The notes: generated by a model not told the origin, from the sequence alone. DNA of 64,000 nucleotides from Psychrobacter sp. APC 3426 (GCF_030408035.1 NZ_JASDCF010000003.1:100987-164986); one strand, 5' to 3'. Shown: positions 1-13,761, counted from the first letter of the stretch. Made by a program: numbers and translations.

Positions 1-1267
<1,267 letters not shown>

Positions 1268-1287
1268 CTATATATAGGTGTAGTCAA

Positions 1288-2169
1288 TTATGAAACAGCA
1301 GCAGCACCGCCAACGATTTCCGAGATTTCTCGGGTAATCGCCGCTTGACGCAGCTTGTTATAAACCAACTGTAAATCGTTAATAAGGTCACCAGCATTAT
1401 CTGTTGCCGCTTTCATCGCAACCATACGTGAAGACTGCTCAGAGGCAATGTTTTCCATTACCGCTTGATAAACAATCGACTCAATATAGCGACCAAGCAA
1501 TTCATCAATTAACGTCTTGATGTCAGGCTCGTATATATAATCCCAGCTAAGTTCTGTCTGTATGCCGCTCTCTTCGTCACCAAATGAGCCCTCAGGTAGC
1601 GGTACTAACTGATTGACCGTTGGCTTTTGAGTCATGGCATTAACGAATTTGTTATATACCACATAGATACGGTCGATATTACCGTTACTATAATCCTCAA
1701 GCATCGCCTGCACAGGTGCATTCAACTGCTCAAACGTTGGTTTATCGCCATAATCGGTCACAGCTGAGGTCACTTTACCGCCGAAGTTTTTGAAAAAACT
1801 TACGCCTTTAGCGCCGATAGCTGCAAATTCAGTTTGCACAGACTGGTCTTGGTATTGCTGGATACTTTTAGATAAGGCTTTGAATAAGTTTACATTCAAA
1901 CCACCCGCTAGGCCACGGTCAGAGGTAATGACAATATAGCCAACCTTATTGACTGGACGCGATACCATATACGGATGTTTGTAGTCTGATGAAGCATGCA
2001 CCAAATGTGAAATAACCCGGCGCATACTATCAGCATACGGGCGACCCACTTCCATGCGCTCTTGCGCACGGCGCATTTTACTTGCCGCTACCATTTGCAT
2101 AGCACGAGTAATTTTCTGGGTGCTTTTAATACTGGTGACTTTGGCACGTATCTCTTTTAAGCTTGCCAT
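1288..2169 (-). CDS. atpG: ATP synthase F1 subunit gamma
   Basis: Central rotor stalk that couples c-ring rotation to conformational change in the alpha3beta3 hexamer. The 293-residue length is normal for the family. The N-terminal coiled helix ([20 protein letters not shown]) and the matching C-terminal helix ending in [12 protein letters not shown], which together form the antiparallel shaft, are both intact. The gene sits between atpA (226-nt gap) and atpD (38-nt gap). Confidence 0.97.
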   Translation of the reverse strand: MASLKEIRAKVTSIKSTQKITRAMQMVAASKMRRAQERMEVGRPYADSMRRVISHLVHASSDYKHPYMVSRPVNKVGYIVITSDRGLAGGLNVNLFKALSKSIQQYQDQSVQTEFAAIGAKGVSFFKNFGGKVTSAVTDYGDKPTFEQLNAPVQAMLEDYSNGNIDRIYVVYNKFVNAMTQKPTVNQLVPLPEGSFGDEESGIQTELSWDYIYEPDIKTLIDELLGRYIESIVYQAVMENIASEQSSRMVAMKAATDNAGDLINDLQLVYNKLRQAAITREISEIVGGAAAVS

Positions 2170-2395
2170 AATGATTCCAATATAAGAGGGTTAAAAAGCA
2201 TTGGCGCATGCGACAATTATTTAACATATAACATCGATCTTAAAGAATAATCGTTATACCTTGTGCATGACGCGATCTAATACCATCAATGGTTAGCACA
2301 ATGGCGCGCCTGTCTTAGCAAAATGCTTATCAGACAACGCGCCACCTTATACGATCTGAATCAGAGCGGTAACCAAATCGGCTTAACCCGTTAAA

Positions 2396-3940
2396 TTAAT
2401 AACTGTGATTTTGTTTAAAGGTCTCTAAAGATGACTTTAAACGACCTGCGATATCATCGTTGTAGTTCGCAGTGTCATCAATCTCACGCATCAATTCACT
2501 TTGCTCATCATGCATATAACGTAGGTACGCTTCTTCGAAAGAACCAATCTTTTCGACAGGTACGTCAGCTAAGAAGCCTTCGTTTGAAGCATAGATAACG
2601 GCTGCTTGCTCAGAGATTGACATCGGCTGATACTGCTTCTGCTTCATCAATTCAGTCACACGCTCACCATGATCAAGCTGCTCGCGAGTTGCGTCATCAA
2701 GATCTGATGCGAACTGAGCGAATGCTGCTAGTTCACGATACTGAGCTAGAGCGGTACGAATACCACCAGATAGCTTTTTGATAATCTTAGTCTGAGCGGC
2801 ACCACCAACACGAGATACCGAGATACCAGCGTTTACTGCTGGACGGATACCTGAGGCGAATAAACTAGACTCTAGGAAGATCTGACCATCAGTGATCGAA
2901 ATCACGTTAGTTGGTACGAATGCAGATACATCACCAGCTTGTGTTTCAATGATTGGTAGTGCAGTTAAAGAACCCGTTTTACCTTTCACTTCACCATTGG
3001 TGAACTTTTCTACGTAATCAGCGTTTACACGTGATGCACGCTCAAGTAGGCGTGAGTGTAAATAGAATACGTCACCAGGATACGCTTCACGACCTGGCGG
3101 ACGACGTAGCAATAGTGAGATTTGACGATAAGCAACCGCTTGTTTTGATAAGTCATCAAATACAATCAGTGCATCTTCGCCGCGGTCACGGAAGTATTCG
3201 CCCATCGTACAACCTGAGTACGGTGCGATATACTGAAGTGCTGCAGGCTCTGACGCTGATGCAACCACAACCGTGGTATATTCTAATGCGCCAGTCTGCT
3301 CAAGCTTACGTACGACGTTCGCGATGGTAGAACGTTTCTGACCGATTGCGACGTATACACATTTAATGCCAGAAGCTTTCTGCGCGATGATCGCATCGAT
3401 AGCCATTGCGGTTTTACCCGTCTGACGGTCACCAATGATAAGCTCACGCTGACCACGACCGATTGGAATCATGGTATCAACGGCTTTATAACCAGTCATT
3501 ACTGGCTGATCTACTGATTGACGGTCGATAACGCCTGGAGCGATTTTTTCGACTTTGTCAGTCATTTTGGCATCGATAGGACCTTTGCCATCAATAGGAT
3601 TACCCAAGGCGTCAACAACACGGCCTAGCAGCTCAGGACCTACTGGTACTTCAAGGATACGACCAGTACAATAGGCTTTTTGACCTTCTTGCAGCTTTAG
3701 GTAATCACCAAGTACTACCGCGCCGACAGAATCACGCTCTAAGTTAAGCGCCATTCCATAGATTTCGCCTTCAAACTCAATCATTTCGCCGTACATGGCA
3801 TCTTCAAGACCATGAATCTGCACGATACCGTCAGATACTTTGACAATCGTGCCTTCATTCTTTGCAGTTGCACCCGCATCAAGGTCTTGAATACGCTGCT
3901 TAATCAGGTTACTGATTTCCGCTGGATTCAATTGTTGCAT
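2396..3940 (-). CDS. atpA: ATP synthase F1 subunit alpha
   Basis: Non-catalytic nucleotide-binding subunit of F1. The protein has 514 residues, as in most proteobacteria, with a P-loop GDRQTGKT near residue 170 and the conserved [20 protein letters not shown] segment. A clear AAGGAAA ribosome site precedes ATG at 3940. The 226-nt gap to atpG contains an AT-rich stretch with no obvious gene. Confidence 0.97.
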   Translation of the reverse strand: MQQLNPAEISNLIKQRIQDLDAGATAKNEGTIVKVSDGIVQIHGLEDAMYGEMIEFEGEIYGMALNLERDSVGAVVLGDYLKLQEGQKAYCTGRILEVPVGPELLGRVVDALGNPIDGKGPIDAKMTDKVEKIAPGVIDRQSVDQPVMTGYKAVDTMIPIGRGQRELIIGDRQTGKTAMAIDAIIAQKASGIKCVYVAIGQKRSTIANVVRKLEQTGALEYTTVVVASASEPAALQYIAPYSGCTMGEYFRDRGEDALIVFDDLSKQAVAYRQISLLLRRPPGREAYPGDVFYLHSRLLERASRVNADYVEKFTNGEVKGKTGSLTALPIIETQAGDVSAFVPTNVISITDGQIFLESSLFASGIRPAVNAGISVSRVGGAAQTKIIKKLSGGIRTALAQYRELAAFAQFASDLDDATREQLDHGERVTELMKQKQYQPMSISEQAAVIYASNEGFLADVPVEKIGSFEEAYLRYMHDEQSELMREIDDTANYNDDIAGRLKSSLETFKQNHSY

Positions 3941-4033
3941 TGCCTTGTTTCCTTTAATTTATGATAACCCGCCCACTGACTTAAATGCTCTTACTATCAC
4001 GCAGATATTATATGGCTGCGTTGATGAATGGCA

Positions 4034-4657
4034 TTAGGCAGTTAGCTGTGTTTTTAACTGTTGTAACTTGCCGCGCATCGAATCATCAATGATTTTGTCA
4101 CCGACTTTGATTGTAGCGCCTGCCAATAGACTTGGATCGACCGACTCATGAATCACCACACTCGCATTTAACGAGGCAGCAAGACGTGCTTGAATCGTTT
4201 CACGTTGAGCGTCAGTCAATGGATAGGCAGAGGTCACATATGCGTCAAGCTGCTTTAAGCTTATTGCCTTGTGACGGCGATAATGCTCATAAACTTCAGG
4301 AAGCAGCGCCAGACGCTCTTGTTCTGATAACTGTTTAACGAAGTTACTAAGTGCTACTGATACTTTTGGATAGCTGGCGTCGCTGTCAGGGCGAACCCCT
4401 CTAGTCTCACCTAATAACTGCTTAAAAGCAGAATCATTAGCGCTAGCTACTTGTGTATCATAAAGATCGACCAAAGCAGCTGACTTATGCTCAGCAGAAA
4501 CAGCTGGATTGTCTAGCCAAGTACTGAACGACTTGTCATTGACAACGGTGCCGGCAATAAATAAGAAGTTTTCCCACTCATTTACTACCCCGTTTTCATT
4601 GGCATAGTCAAACGCGGCTTTAGCGTACGGTCGTGCTAAGGTTGATAAGTCAGCCAT
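4034..4657 (-). CDS. atpH: ATP synthase F1 subunit delta
   Basis: Peripheral-stalk subunit linking the b dimer to the top of F1. The N-terminal helical domain ([12 protein letters not shown]) and the C-terminal signature ([21 protein letters not shown]) are diagnostic. At 207 residues it is roughly 30 longer than the usual 175-180. From memory of the E. coli sequence, the surplus appears to lie around residues 70-105, including [15 protein letters not shown]. The gene is 13 nt from atpF. Confidence 0.95.
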   Translation of the reverse strand: MADLSTLARPYAKAAFDYANENGVVNEWENFLFIAGTVVNDKSFSTWLDNPAVSAEHKSAALVDLYDTQVASANDSAFKQLLGETRGVRPDSDASYPKVSVALSNFVKQLSEQERLALLPEVYEHYRRHKAISLKQLDAYVTSAYPLTDAQRETIQARLAASLNASVVIHESVDPSLLAGATIKVGDKIIDDSMRGKLQQLKTQLTA

Positions 4658-4670
4658 TATATCCTCACAA

Positions 4671-5141
4671 TTACAGCTTCGCCGCCAGTTGGTCTAACAT
4701 ACTGGCATGTTTTTGCACATCGACTTTGTCTTGCAAAATCTTTTCTGCACCAAGTACAGCCAGTTCAGCAACTTGGGCACGTAATGACTCACGCGCTTGA
4801 TTGATTTCTTGGTCGATAGACGCTTGCGCTTGTTGACGAATGCGCTCGCCTTCCGCTTGGGCTTGCGTTTTTGCATCTTCGACAAGCTGATTGGCACTCT
4901 TGTTCGCTTGCTCGATTAAAGCAGCAGCTTTAGCCTTTGCAGCATCGAGCTCCTGCTGGACATCTTGCTCCGCGGTTGCCAGGTCTGCTTTTGCTTTTTC
5001 TGCGGCATTCAAGCCTTCAGCAATTTTACGCTGACGCTCATTAATGGCACCGATAAGTGGTGGCCACACGAATTTCATGCAAAAAATCACAAATATTGCA
5101 AAAGCAATGGCTTGACCGACGAGGGTAAAATTGATATTCAC
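4671..5141 (-). CDS. atpF: ATP synthase Fo subunit b
   Basis: Membrane-anchored peripheral stalk subunit. It has 156 residues: one N-terminal membrane helix (residues about 6-26, starting [20 protein letters not shown]) followed by a long Ala/Glu/Lys/Gln-rich amphipathic helix, as expected for the b dimer. It lies between atpE and atpH in the conserved order. Confidence 0.96.
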   Translation of the reverse strand: MNINFTLVGQAIAFAIFVIFCMKFVWPPLIGAINERQRKIAEGLNAAEKAKADLATAEQDVQQELDAAKAKAAALIEQANKSANQLVEDAKTQAQAEGERIRQQAQASIDQEINQARESLRAQVAELAVLGAEKILQDKVDVQKHASMLDQLAAKL

Positions 5142-5258
5142 GTGATCACCTCTTTGTTAATGAAAAATCAGTTTCATTGATCATGTTTGGCAGTCAAATC
5201 TTGACTATATTTGATAGTAAATCTCCGAATACCAAACATTTACAACTGAGCTTTCGGA

Positions 5259-5525
<267 letters not shown>

Positions 5526-5540
5526 CTATTGAATGTCTGA

Positions 5541-7134
<1,594 letters not shown>

Positions 7135-7539
7135 CTAGCGTATATGCCACAACATCCAACTGTGACTAATTTGCATTACCATAAAACCGATAAACAGCGC
7201 AGGCGCCGATAGGGGTTGTACGGTAATAAAAATTAGTGCGAAACCAAATACTGTCAGTAGCCATTTGGCTGCCTGACCTCGATATAGCTGGCTGACAATA
7301 TGTCGGCGCGCGCGATATCCCGTATACCAAAAGATAAAAAATGCAAAAACGGCCTGTGTGACGAAACTAAGCAATGCACCCAAAGCGGCACTTTTTGCGA
7401 CAGTCAAATCACTATGTAACCAACTAACATCTATCGTCCAAGCGATAACAATAAGGATAAATAATATCCACGCTTGGCGTTTGATATAAATGCCGATTTT
7501 ATCTTTCTGTGTGCGTTTGGCAGGCTTGGTCATCGGCAA
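7135..7539 (-). CDS. atpI: ATP synthase subunit I (AtpI-like)
   Basis: Small membrane protein of 134 residues with four hydrophobic segments (about residues 25-43, 51-73, 90-107 and 110-130) and a Lys/Arg-rich start (MPMTKPAKRTQKDK). AtpI proteins assist c-ring assembly and possibly Mg2+ supply. Assignment rests on topology, size and its place upstream of atpB on the same strand. It is set apart by 727 nt, so it may not be co-transcribed. Confidence 0.8.
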   Translation of the reverse strand: MPMTKPAKRTQKDKIGIYIKRQAWILFILIVIAWTIDVSWLHSDLTVAKSAALGALLSFVTQAVFAFFIFWYTGYRARRHIVSQLYRGQAAKWLLTVFGFALIFITVQPLSAPALFIGFMVMQISHSWMLWHIR

Positions 7540-7920
7540 TGTATTCCTATAGCCTTACAGCATTGGGATAATGTAGCACAGTTGCGACACCTTTATCCGT
7601 GAATGGCTCACTCTACAGGTATTACCTTTTAACCAAAATAAAACGCCACTTATTATAAGGAGCACGGGACTGTTAAGCAAGTAAAATATGCCTTTTATCA
7701 GTCACCTAGCTCAATTATTAATGTTATCCCAAATTATGAGCAAATAATCGGTATTCAACCAAAACTGTATTGCCATATAATGCGACCCTTAATAAAAGGA
7801 TTATTAACGGACTGCTTCAATAATCTACGTTACGACAATCTCGATACTCTTTTCATTAACACTCTAGAGCATGTCCTCAATTAAATCGATAATAACCAGC
7901 CCTTTTATCAACACCTTATT
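7540..7920. other. Intergenic region between znuA and atpI
   Basis: These 381 AT-rich bases hold no supported gene. The region must contain the end of znuA transcription and the atpI promoter, but no convincing hairpin or promoter pair stands out. Confidence 0.4.
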
Positions 7921-8817
7921 TTAGGATATGCATTGATAGATTTGCTCAGCCATCGCTTGCCAGCCGCTAACAAAATCTTTGCTATTGCTCATATCTTCCG
8001 CTTGCACTGTGGTATTGACTGGTTGCAGCTTTGCCAATAGCCCTTTGGCTGGCTGACTTGGGCTGACCAAACACATCTCTTTCGCCGGACGCTGCTCGTT
8101 TAGCCAACGCAATTGGCTCGCTCTTGGTGCCAAATGATGATCGGTACTTAGACTACCGACCAGCTTTAGGTGTAGGCTGCTCTCTATATATTGGTAAGCA
8201 TCGTGATACGCCCAATACGGTCGCGGCGTTTGTAAGGTTTTTTTCTGAGCACTTTGACGGGTTGTGGCCACTGCCCTATCGAGTCGCTGGGCAAATTTTT
8301 GTGCATTGGCAAGATAAAGGCTTTTATATTGAGGATTGGCATGACTATGGATGACGGCAAGCGCACGAGTAATGGCTTTGGCATTCTCAGGGTCTAGCCA
8401 AATATGTGGATCTAAGCTACCAGCGATAGGGGCACCTTTTACATCACGTAGTGGGTGACGGTTGAAGGCGTCAAAGGGAAATAGCGCAATGGCATTTGGC
8501 GCTGTGTTGAGGCTCGCGGCTAAGTTATTTTCTAACGGCTCGCCAAACCACACCACAAACTTACTGTCCTGAATCGCTTTGATATCACCAGGACTGATAC
8601 TACCATGATGACCCACCTCCCCTGCCTGCAACAATCTATTAGCAGATGGTGCGCCTTCAGTCACCGCCTCACTCAATAAAAACAACGGATAGTTACTGAC
8701 GCTCACTGTTGCTGCTTGAGCCGTCATTATCGGACCTAGTACTAATGCTATTCCAATGATTAGCAGTCGCTGTAGATTGCCTAGTGAGCGTAAAGAGTGG
8801 TTGAAAATTGATTTCAT
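7921..8817 (-). CDS. znuA: Zinc ABC transporter substrate-binding protein ZnuA
   Basis: Periplasmic zinc-binding protein that delivers Zn2+ to ZnuBC. From ATG at 8817 it has 298 residues with a signal peptide (MKSIFNHSLRSLGNLQRLL..., cleavage after TAQA). A further in-frame ATG at 8892 would add a 25-residue non-signal leader and is less likely. Zinc-ligand positions typical of the family are present: the His of VGHHGSISPGD, of DPHIWLDP and of YWAYHDAYQY. The long His-rich loop of many ZnuA proteins is absent. It diverges from zur and shares the Zur palindrome at 8959-8973. Confidence 0.92.
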   Translation of the reverse strand: MKSIFNHSLRSLGNLQRLLIIGIALVLGPIMTAQAATVSVSNYPLFLLSEAVTEGAPSANRLLQAGEVGHHGSISPGDIKAIQDSKFVVWFGEPLENNLAASLNTAPNAIALFPFDAFNRHPLRDVKGAPIAGSLDPHIWLDPENAKAITRALAVIHSHANPQYKSLYLANAQKFAQRLDRAVATTRQSAQKKTLQTPRPYWAYHDAYQYIESSLHLKLVGSLSTDHHLAPRASQLRWLNEQRPAKEMCLVSPSQPAKGLLAKLQPVNTTVQAEDMSNSKDFVSGWQAMAEQIYQCIS

Positions 8818-8958
8818 AATCAGTTCTTTTAGGGTTGGTAAAATATAAGGTTGGTAGCAGCATACGAGTTCTGAGTTAGAAGTCATCTTCAAATGCCTAG
8901 CATATTAATAATTGATAAGAAGATAAGTAAAACAACTCAGCTGCTTTTTAATTTAGTA

Positions 8959-8973
8959 TGTTATACTATAACA
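8959..8973. promoter_or_regulatory. Zur-type operator
   Basis: TGTTATACTATAACA is a perfect 7-1-7 inverted repeat in the divergent znuA/zur region. It matches the core of the known gamma-proteobacterial Zur box (GTTATA...TATAAC). Its position allows control of both znuA (142 nt to its start) and zur-znuCB (66 nt to the zur start). Confidence 0.88.
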
Positions 8974-9039
8974 ATATAAAAAACCATCATAAAATTTTCT
9001 GATATAAAAAGTGCCATGTTATTTTTAGGAGCTTGCACC

Positions 9040-9576
9040 ATGCCCACTAATTCATCAACCTGCGACCATTTGCATGATGTGCAAGATTTCACACCGCATG
9101 ATATTAACGATCGTCTAGCGGCAGCCAAAGAGCAATGTCGTTTAAGTGGCGCACGCTTTACCCCTCTGCGCCAACAAATCTACCAGCTGGTGTTAGAAGC
9201 CAATAAGCCCGTAGGTGCTTATGATTTAATCACCCAATTACAGCAGATGCGATTATTAGCGCCTCACTCTCACTATACTGCATCGAGTCAGCAGACACCG
9301 AAAAACGTGGCACCACCAACGGTCTATCGCAGCTTGGAGTTTCTGCTGAGTGAGGGTTTGATTCATCAACTGACCTCTATCAATGCTTATGTGCCTTGCT
9401 GTCATCCGCGTGCTCAGCATACGGCAGCGTTTCTAATCTGCGAGCAATGCCAACGAGTGCAAGAATGTAGTAGCGTGCCGGTACAAGAGATGATGAGCTT
9501 TGCTGAGCAGGATGTTGGTTTTATGGTTGAGCGCAGTGTTATTGAGCTTAGCGGTCGCTGCCAAGCATGCCAGTAA
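9040..9576 (+). CDS. zur: Zinc uptake regulator Zur (Fur family)
   Basis: Zn2+-sensing repressor. The ATG at 9040 has an AGGAG ribosome site at 9027-9031, 8 nt upstream, and is preferred over the ATG at 9016; this gives 178 residues. An N-terminal winged helix is visible (RFTPLRQQIYQLVLEA, then PPTVYRSLEFLLSEGLIHQL as the recognition helix), followed by the dimer domain with structural zinc cysteines CEQC and CQAC. There is a Gln/Ser/His-rich insertion before PPTVYR. It heads zur-znuC-znuB and probably represses both arms through the palindrome at 8959-8973. Confidence 0.93.
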   Translation: MPTNSSTCDHLHDVQDFTPHDINDRLAAAKEQCRLSGARFTPLRQQIYQLVLEANKPVGAYDLITQLQQMRLLAPHSHYTASSQQTPKNVAPPTVYRSLEFLLSEGLIHQLTSINAYVPCCHPRAQHTAAFLICEQCQRVQECSSVPVQEMMSFAEQDVGFMVERSVIELSGRCQACQ

Positions 9577-9679
9577 AGTATTACTATAAAATAAACAGCA
9601 TTTTTTACTGGCAATTTGTCATGAGAGTTTTATCATTGTTTGCCATTTTATCCTTTATCAATATTTGCGTTGTCATACT

Positions 9680-10477
9680 ATGAGCCTGCCTATCCTACCG
9701 TCTAATCAGTCAGCAAGTGCAAATCTAAGCACTCAAACGCTCAGCAACGCTGATAAGCTACTGAGCCTCAGTGATGTCAGCTTTCATATTGGCCAACAGC
9801 GTTTGCTCTCGCATATTGATATTGATATCGCCGTGAATGAAACGGTGAGTCTAATCGGCCCAAATGGTGCGGGCAAGTCTACCCTAGTCAAGCTTATCTT
9901 AGGCTTACTGGAGCCCACTAAAGGGCAAATGACTGCACATCAACCATTACAGCTTGGCTATGTACCGCAGCGCTTTACGGTACCGCCGATACTGCCATTA
10001 CGCGTCTGTGACTTATTAGCGCAAGCAGACAAAAAGCGTTTAACCGCTGAGCAGAGACAGTTTATCTTTGATAAGTTGTCATTGACGCACCTGCTTTCGC
10101 GGCAGATGCTACATCTATCTGGCGGTGAGACTCAGCGCGTATTATTGGCCCGTGCGCTATTAGATAAGCCCAATTTATTAATTTTAGATGAGCCAATGCA
10201 AGGCCTTGACCCTGATACCGAGGTTTGGCTTTATCAGTTTATTGATGAGCTGCCAGATTTTTTGCGTTGTGCCATGTTGGTGGTCTCGCATGATTTGCAT
10301 TGGGTAATGAAAGGCAGTCGGCGTGTGATTTGCCTTAACAAACATATTTGCTGTGAAGGACAACCAAGTGAACTTGCGATTAGTAGCGAGTTCCAGAAGC
10401 TTTTCGGTCATCATTATGAGCAGCCATATGTGCATCAGCATCATGATTGCGAACATCATGCACCAAGCGAATTATAA
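9680..10477 (+). CDS. znuC: Zinc ABC transporter ATP-binding protein ZnuC
   Basis: ATPase of the zinc importer. Walker A GPNGAGKST, signature LSGGETQRVLLARAL, Walker B LLILDEP and the H-loop VVSHDLHWV are all intact. The ATG at 9680 (MSLPILPS) is chosen; an upstream in-frame ATG at 9665 adds five residues, and neither has a strong ribosome site. The C-terminus is His-rich (HHYEQPYVHQHHDCEHH), as in several ZnuC proteins, and may bind zinc. About 100 nt follow zur and 79 nt precede znuB. Confidence 0.93.
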   Translation: MSLPILPSNQSASANLSTQTLSNADKLLSLSDVSFHIGQQRLLSHIDIDIAVNETVSLIGPNGAGKSTLVKLILGLLEPTKGQMTAHQPLQLGYVPQRFTVPPILPLRVCDLLAQADKKRLTAEQRQFIFDKLSLTHLLSRQMLHLSGGETQRVLLARALLDKPNLLILDEPMQGLDPDTEVWLYQFIDELPDFLRCAMLVVSHDLHWVMKGSRRVICLNKHICCEGQPSELAISSEFQKLFGHHYEQPYVHQHHDCEHHAPSEL

Positions 10478-10556
10478 TACATACACTCAAATACGTTGAT
10501 GACTGCCTTAAAAACACAGCGTTAATGCAAACTAAAAAATTTTACGGATATCTGTT

Positions 10557-11375
10557 ATGACCGCTTGGTTAGCCATCATCGCCCCTGCTTGGATTGCTGG
10601 CAGTATTTTAGCGCTACTATCAGCGCCTTTAGGTTGCCTAGTGTTGTGGCGCCGTATGGCGTTTTTTGCTGATGCGTTAGCACATGGCACCTTATTGGGC
10701 GTGGCGCTCGCTGTGTGGTGGCAATTGCCGATGGGTATTGGCGTTGGCATCGTTAGCATCATGGTAGTGCTAGGGCTGGTACTCATCGATGATGAGCGCT
10801 TGCCCGTTGATGCGGTATTGGCGGTTGTGGCGGTGTCGCTACTGTGTTTGGGGCTATTGGCTTTGACCCAGCTAACCGACCAACAAGCAAATGTACTTGG
10901 GTTTTTATTTGGCAATCTGCTAGAGCTTGATTGGGCAGACTTGCCCCTACTTGCAGCTAGTGTGCTGGTGGGACTAGGATTGCTTATTTATATATGGCCG
11001 GCGCAAATTAAGCTGGCGACTCATGAAGCGTTAGCGCGTATTCAGGGTATCAATCCGACACGCCAGCGATTGTTTTTTATGGGTGTGTTGGCAGGGTTTT
11101 GTGCCATTGCGTTGCAAGCGGTTGGCAGCCTCTTAATCAGTGGATTATTGGTATTGCCAGCACTGACAGCGCGCTTATGGTCAGCATCGCCAAAACAAAT
11201 GGTCATTATATCGCTCATCATCGCACAATTAGGGGTAACGCTAGGTGTTTGGGGTAGTATTTGGCTAGACCTTCAGACGGGTCTGTCTATCGTCTTGATA
11301 TTAGCGATTTTATTTTTTATTGCCCTGATTCTCTCAAAGCTAAAAGTGGCAAAGTTTTGGTCAGCAGGCCGTTAA
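10557..11375 (+). CDS. znuB: Zinc ABC transporter permease ZnuB
   Basis: Membrane channel of the zinc importer, ABC-3 family. It has 272 residues and about eight hydrophobic helices. The family motif around FFADALAHGTLLGVALA near residues 35-50 and LQAVGSLLISGLLVLPALTA near 180-200 are characteristic. Last gene of the zur-znuC-znuB operon. Confidence 0.93.
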   Translation: MTAWLAIIAPAWIAGSILALLSAPLGCLVLWRRMAFFADALAHGTLLGVALAVWWQLPMGIGVGIVSIMVVLGLVLIDDERLPVDAVLAVVAVSLLCLGLLALTQLTDQQANVLGFLFGNLLELDWADLPLLAASVLVGLGLLIYIWPAQIKLATHEALARIQGINPTRQRLFFMGVLAGFCAIALQAVGSLLISGLLVLPALTARLWSASPKQMVIISLIIAQLGVTLGVWGSIWLDLQTGLSIVLILAILFFIALILSKLKVAKFWSAGR

Positions 11376-11616
11376 TTTCTAAACGCTACCTCGATGATAG
11401 ACGAGTACTATCAATACTTTATCCAACTTTATTTCATCAATACTGCTAGAGCTTTTATTCACTTTATGTTATAAACTTGCCGTAATAGCATTAATAATGA
11501 TAATACCTTAAGTACAAGACCTTAGGCTCTAATGAGAGCCTACTTTGCCAATATAACATTTATCCATATTCGTCTTAACAACTGCCATTGTTTTGATTCG
11601 ATGAGGGACTGACCCA

Positions 11617-12456
11617 ATGCCAAGCCATCCTGTTACTAAGATAACGACCCCTGATGCGCAGCTAAATATCTTGCAAATTACTGATTTGCATTTATCGACG
11701 CCCGTCAGTTCCATGACAGACAGTGATGTTGATGAGGCAATGCTGTGTCAGAGAAGCTTTGAAACAGTGGTTCAGCAAGCATTAAGTGCCGATATTCGCT
11801 GCGACTTAATCGTGGTAACAGGCGACTTGGTCAATACTGTTCAATCGACTATTTATGACCATATCTTTCAGGTATTGCAAGCCACTGGCATTCCCTTTGC
11901 TTGTATCGCTGGCAACCATGATGTGACCAATGAAATTGGTAGCGACTTACCATTTTTTCAACGTGAGCTCATTGCCAAGCCCGCCGATTCACGTTTGCTC
12001 AGTCGCCATGTCATTGAGACTGAATACTGGCAGCTGTTGTTATTAGACTCCTCCATTTCTGGTAAGGTCGCAGGCGAGATTACGCCTACTGATATCAATT
12101 GGTTATGTGAGAGACTCAGCACCTGTGATAAGCCCGCATTAATCGCCCTACACCATCATATTGTTCCAGTGGACTCTGACTGGATTGACACGCATATGGC
12201 TAGAAACAGCGAAGACTTTTGGCAACATATGCTAGGATTTGAGCACTTAAAAGTTATTATTAGTGGTCATACCCACCAAGAGCAAGTACGTCTCCGTCAA
12301 GGCGTTACGGTATACAGTACGCCCTCTACCTGTTATCAGTTTAAACCTTTTGAAGATGACTTTGCGTACGACCAAAACGCGCTACCAGGTTACCGATGGT
12401 TGCAATTAGCAAACAATGGAGAGGTTGCAAGCTGGGTTGAAAGACTGGATACTTGA
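11617..12456 (+). CDS. cpdA: Calcineurin-type metallophosphoesterase, CpdA-like 3',5'-cAMP phosphodiesterase
   Basis: Class III cyclic-nucleotide phosphodiesterase by motif: D-x-H (ITDLHL), GD (VTGDLVN), GNHD (IAGNHDV), the His of ALHHHIVP and GHTH (ISGHTHQE) occur in the canonical order over 279 residues, with no signal peptide. CpdA hydrolyses cAMP and so tunes Crp/Vfr-type control. Substrate cannot be proved from sequence; other small phosphoesterases share the fold. Stands alone with 241 nt upstream and 504 nt downstream. Confidence 0.8.
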   Translation: MPSHPVTKITTPDAQLNILQITDLHLSTPVSSMTDSDVDEAMLCQRSFETVVQQALSADIRCDLIVVTGDLVNTVQSTIYDHIFQVLQATGIPFACIAGNHDVTNEIGSDLPFFQRELIAKPADSRLLSRHVIETEYWQLLLLDSSISGKVAGEITPTDINWLCERLSTCDKPALIALHHHIVPVDSDWIDTHMARNSEDFWQHMLGFEHLKVIISGHTHQEQVRLRQGVTVYSTPSTCYQFKPFEDDFAYDQNALPGYRWLQLANNGEVASWVERLDT

Positions 12457-12960
12457 TGCCCAGATTTATTGCCAAAACTGGTAACATGTCCATGCCAGCC
12501 CTTATATGTTAGGCTTTTAGCCAATATTTCTTGATTCGATCTAGAATGGGTGGCAAAGTAAAGTGTGTGTCCGTACTAAAAATCACTTCATTATTATCAA
12601 AAACAGTGATACAACTTGTTCATTATAATAGTGACTGAAACATGAAGCTTGATATGAAGCAAAATAATAATAGCTAGGATGGCTACTTCGACCACAAGCT
12701 ACGTTTTTATTGTCAGGGTTTTGTTGCATTATTAAGACAATGGCATTTAAATAAAATTATGCATAACCATATACCTGACCATGAATGTGTCGATATCGGT
12801 ATATTGTGACAACGATATTATTAAATCAGCTGTGTTACTTGTGTTACCAAGTGGTAAAACGTTTTATAAAGGGACAACTTATAGCGTTTATAAAATTGAT
12901 GACGTCTTGTCTGTTGATGAGCCGTTTTATTGAACTAATTTGAAAAAGTAGGATACCCAT
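12457..12960. other. cpdA-dksA intergenic region
   Basis: 504 bases without a supported gene. The last 30 bases hold the strong dksA ribosome site (GTAGGA, 12949-12954). The remainder is AT-rich and presumably contains the dksA promoter; no clear -35/-10 pair or RNA gene was recognised. Confidence 0.4.
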
Positions 12961-13398
12961 ATGAGCACCCTGACCACGAATCCGAGTGAAGTGAAGTTTA
13001 CTCCTTATGTGCCAGCCAAGGACGAAGAATACATGTCTGATGCGCAGTTAGAGCACTTTAAGGCTATTTTATTGGACTGGAAAAACCAATTGATTGGTGA
13101 AGCAGACCGTACCAAGACTTATATTCAAGACGAGTCAAGCGCCATGCCAGACATCAATGATCGCGCCACTCAAGAAGAAGAGTTTGCTCTAGCATTGCGC
13201 ACACGTGACCGTGAGCGTAAGCTCATTCGCAAAATCGATAAGTCTATGGCCGAGATTGAAAATGATGACTATGGTTTTTGTGAGACTTGCGGTGTCGAGA
13301 TTGGCCTGCGTCGTTTAGAAGCACGTCCAACTGCCACCCAATGTATTGACTGCAAAACATTGTCTGAAATTAAAGAGCGTCAAAACCAAGGTGCCTAA
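12961..13398 (+). CDS. dksA: RNA polymerase-binding transcription factor DksA
   Basis: Binds the RNA polymerase secondary channel and works with ppGpp in the stringent response. 145 residues: a coiled-coil arm with the tip motif DINDRA (D-x-x-D-x-A) and a C-terminal four-cysteine zinc finger (CETCG ... CIDCK) followed by TLSEIKERQ. A strong terminator follows at 13491-13523, then gluQ, an arrangement common in gamma-proteobacteria. Confidence 0.96.
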   Translation: MSTLTTNPSEVKFTPYVPAKDEEYMSDAQLEHFKAILLDWKNQLIGEADRTKTYIQDESSAMPDINDRATQEEEFALALRTRDRERKLIRKIDKSMAEIENDDYGFCETCGVEIGLRRLEARPTATQCIDCKTLSEIKERQNQGA

Positions 13399-13490
13399 AG
13401 AATAAGATACTTAGACACCAAGGCTTTTATATAAAAGCGCCTAGGTAAGCTATGTAGACAAGATACAACTCGTCTATCTATAAGGCTGTA

Positions 13491-13530
13491 GCAACAAGCG
13501 ACCATTATATGGTCGCTTGTTGCGTTTTAG
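13491..13530 (+). terminator. Strong intrinsic terminator after dksA
   Basis: A perfect 15-bp stem (13491-13505 with 13509-13523) and a 3-nt TAT loop are followed by GTTTTAG. It should end dksA transcripts before gluQ. Confidence 0.88.
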
Positions 13531-13761
13531 ATGGCTGCTTTTTAAGTGCTTAAAAATCTGCACGACACTTTAATCAGTCATAACGGTACCGGTAATTACT
13601 GTTTTTGTTCGCTAAAGCGTGTTTTTTGACGTTTAGGCACTCTACTCTCGATACAACTCACAAAACAGACGCATTTAATGAATATCTTTTTACCAATATA
13701 TTTATTATTCTATCTTATTCTTTTATTGATAAGTCTAACTTTGACAACCATCCATACTCCT

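Noticed and set aside
3031..3330. Plus-strand open frame within atpA
   Set aside because: It is antisense to a conserved, fully intact gene and has no independent coding evidence; the same applies to other open frames opposite or out of frame with called genes.
13678..13761. Hydrophobic N-terminal extension of GluQ as a membrane anchor
   Set aside because: It is a chance translation of AT-rich leader; the ATG at 13762 gives the normal family length.
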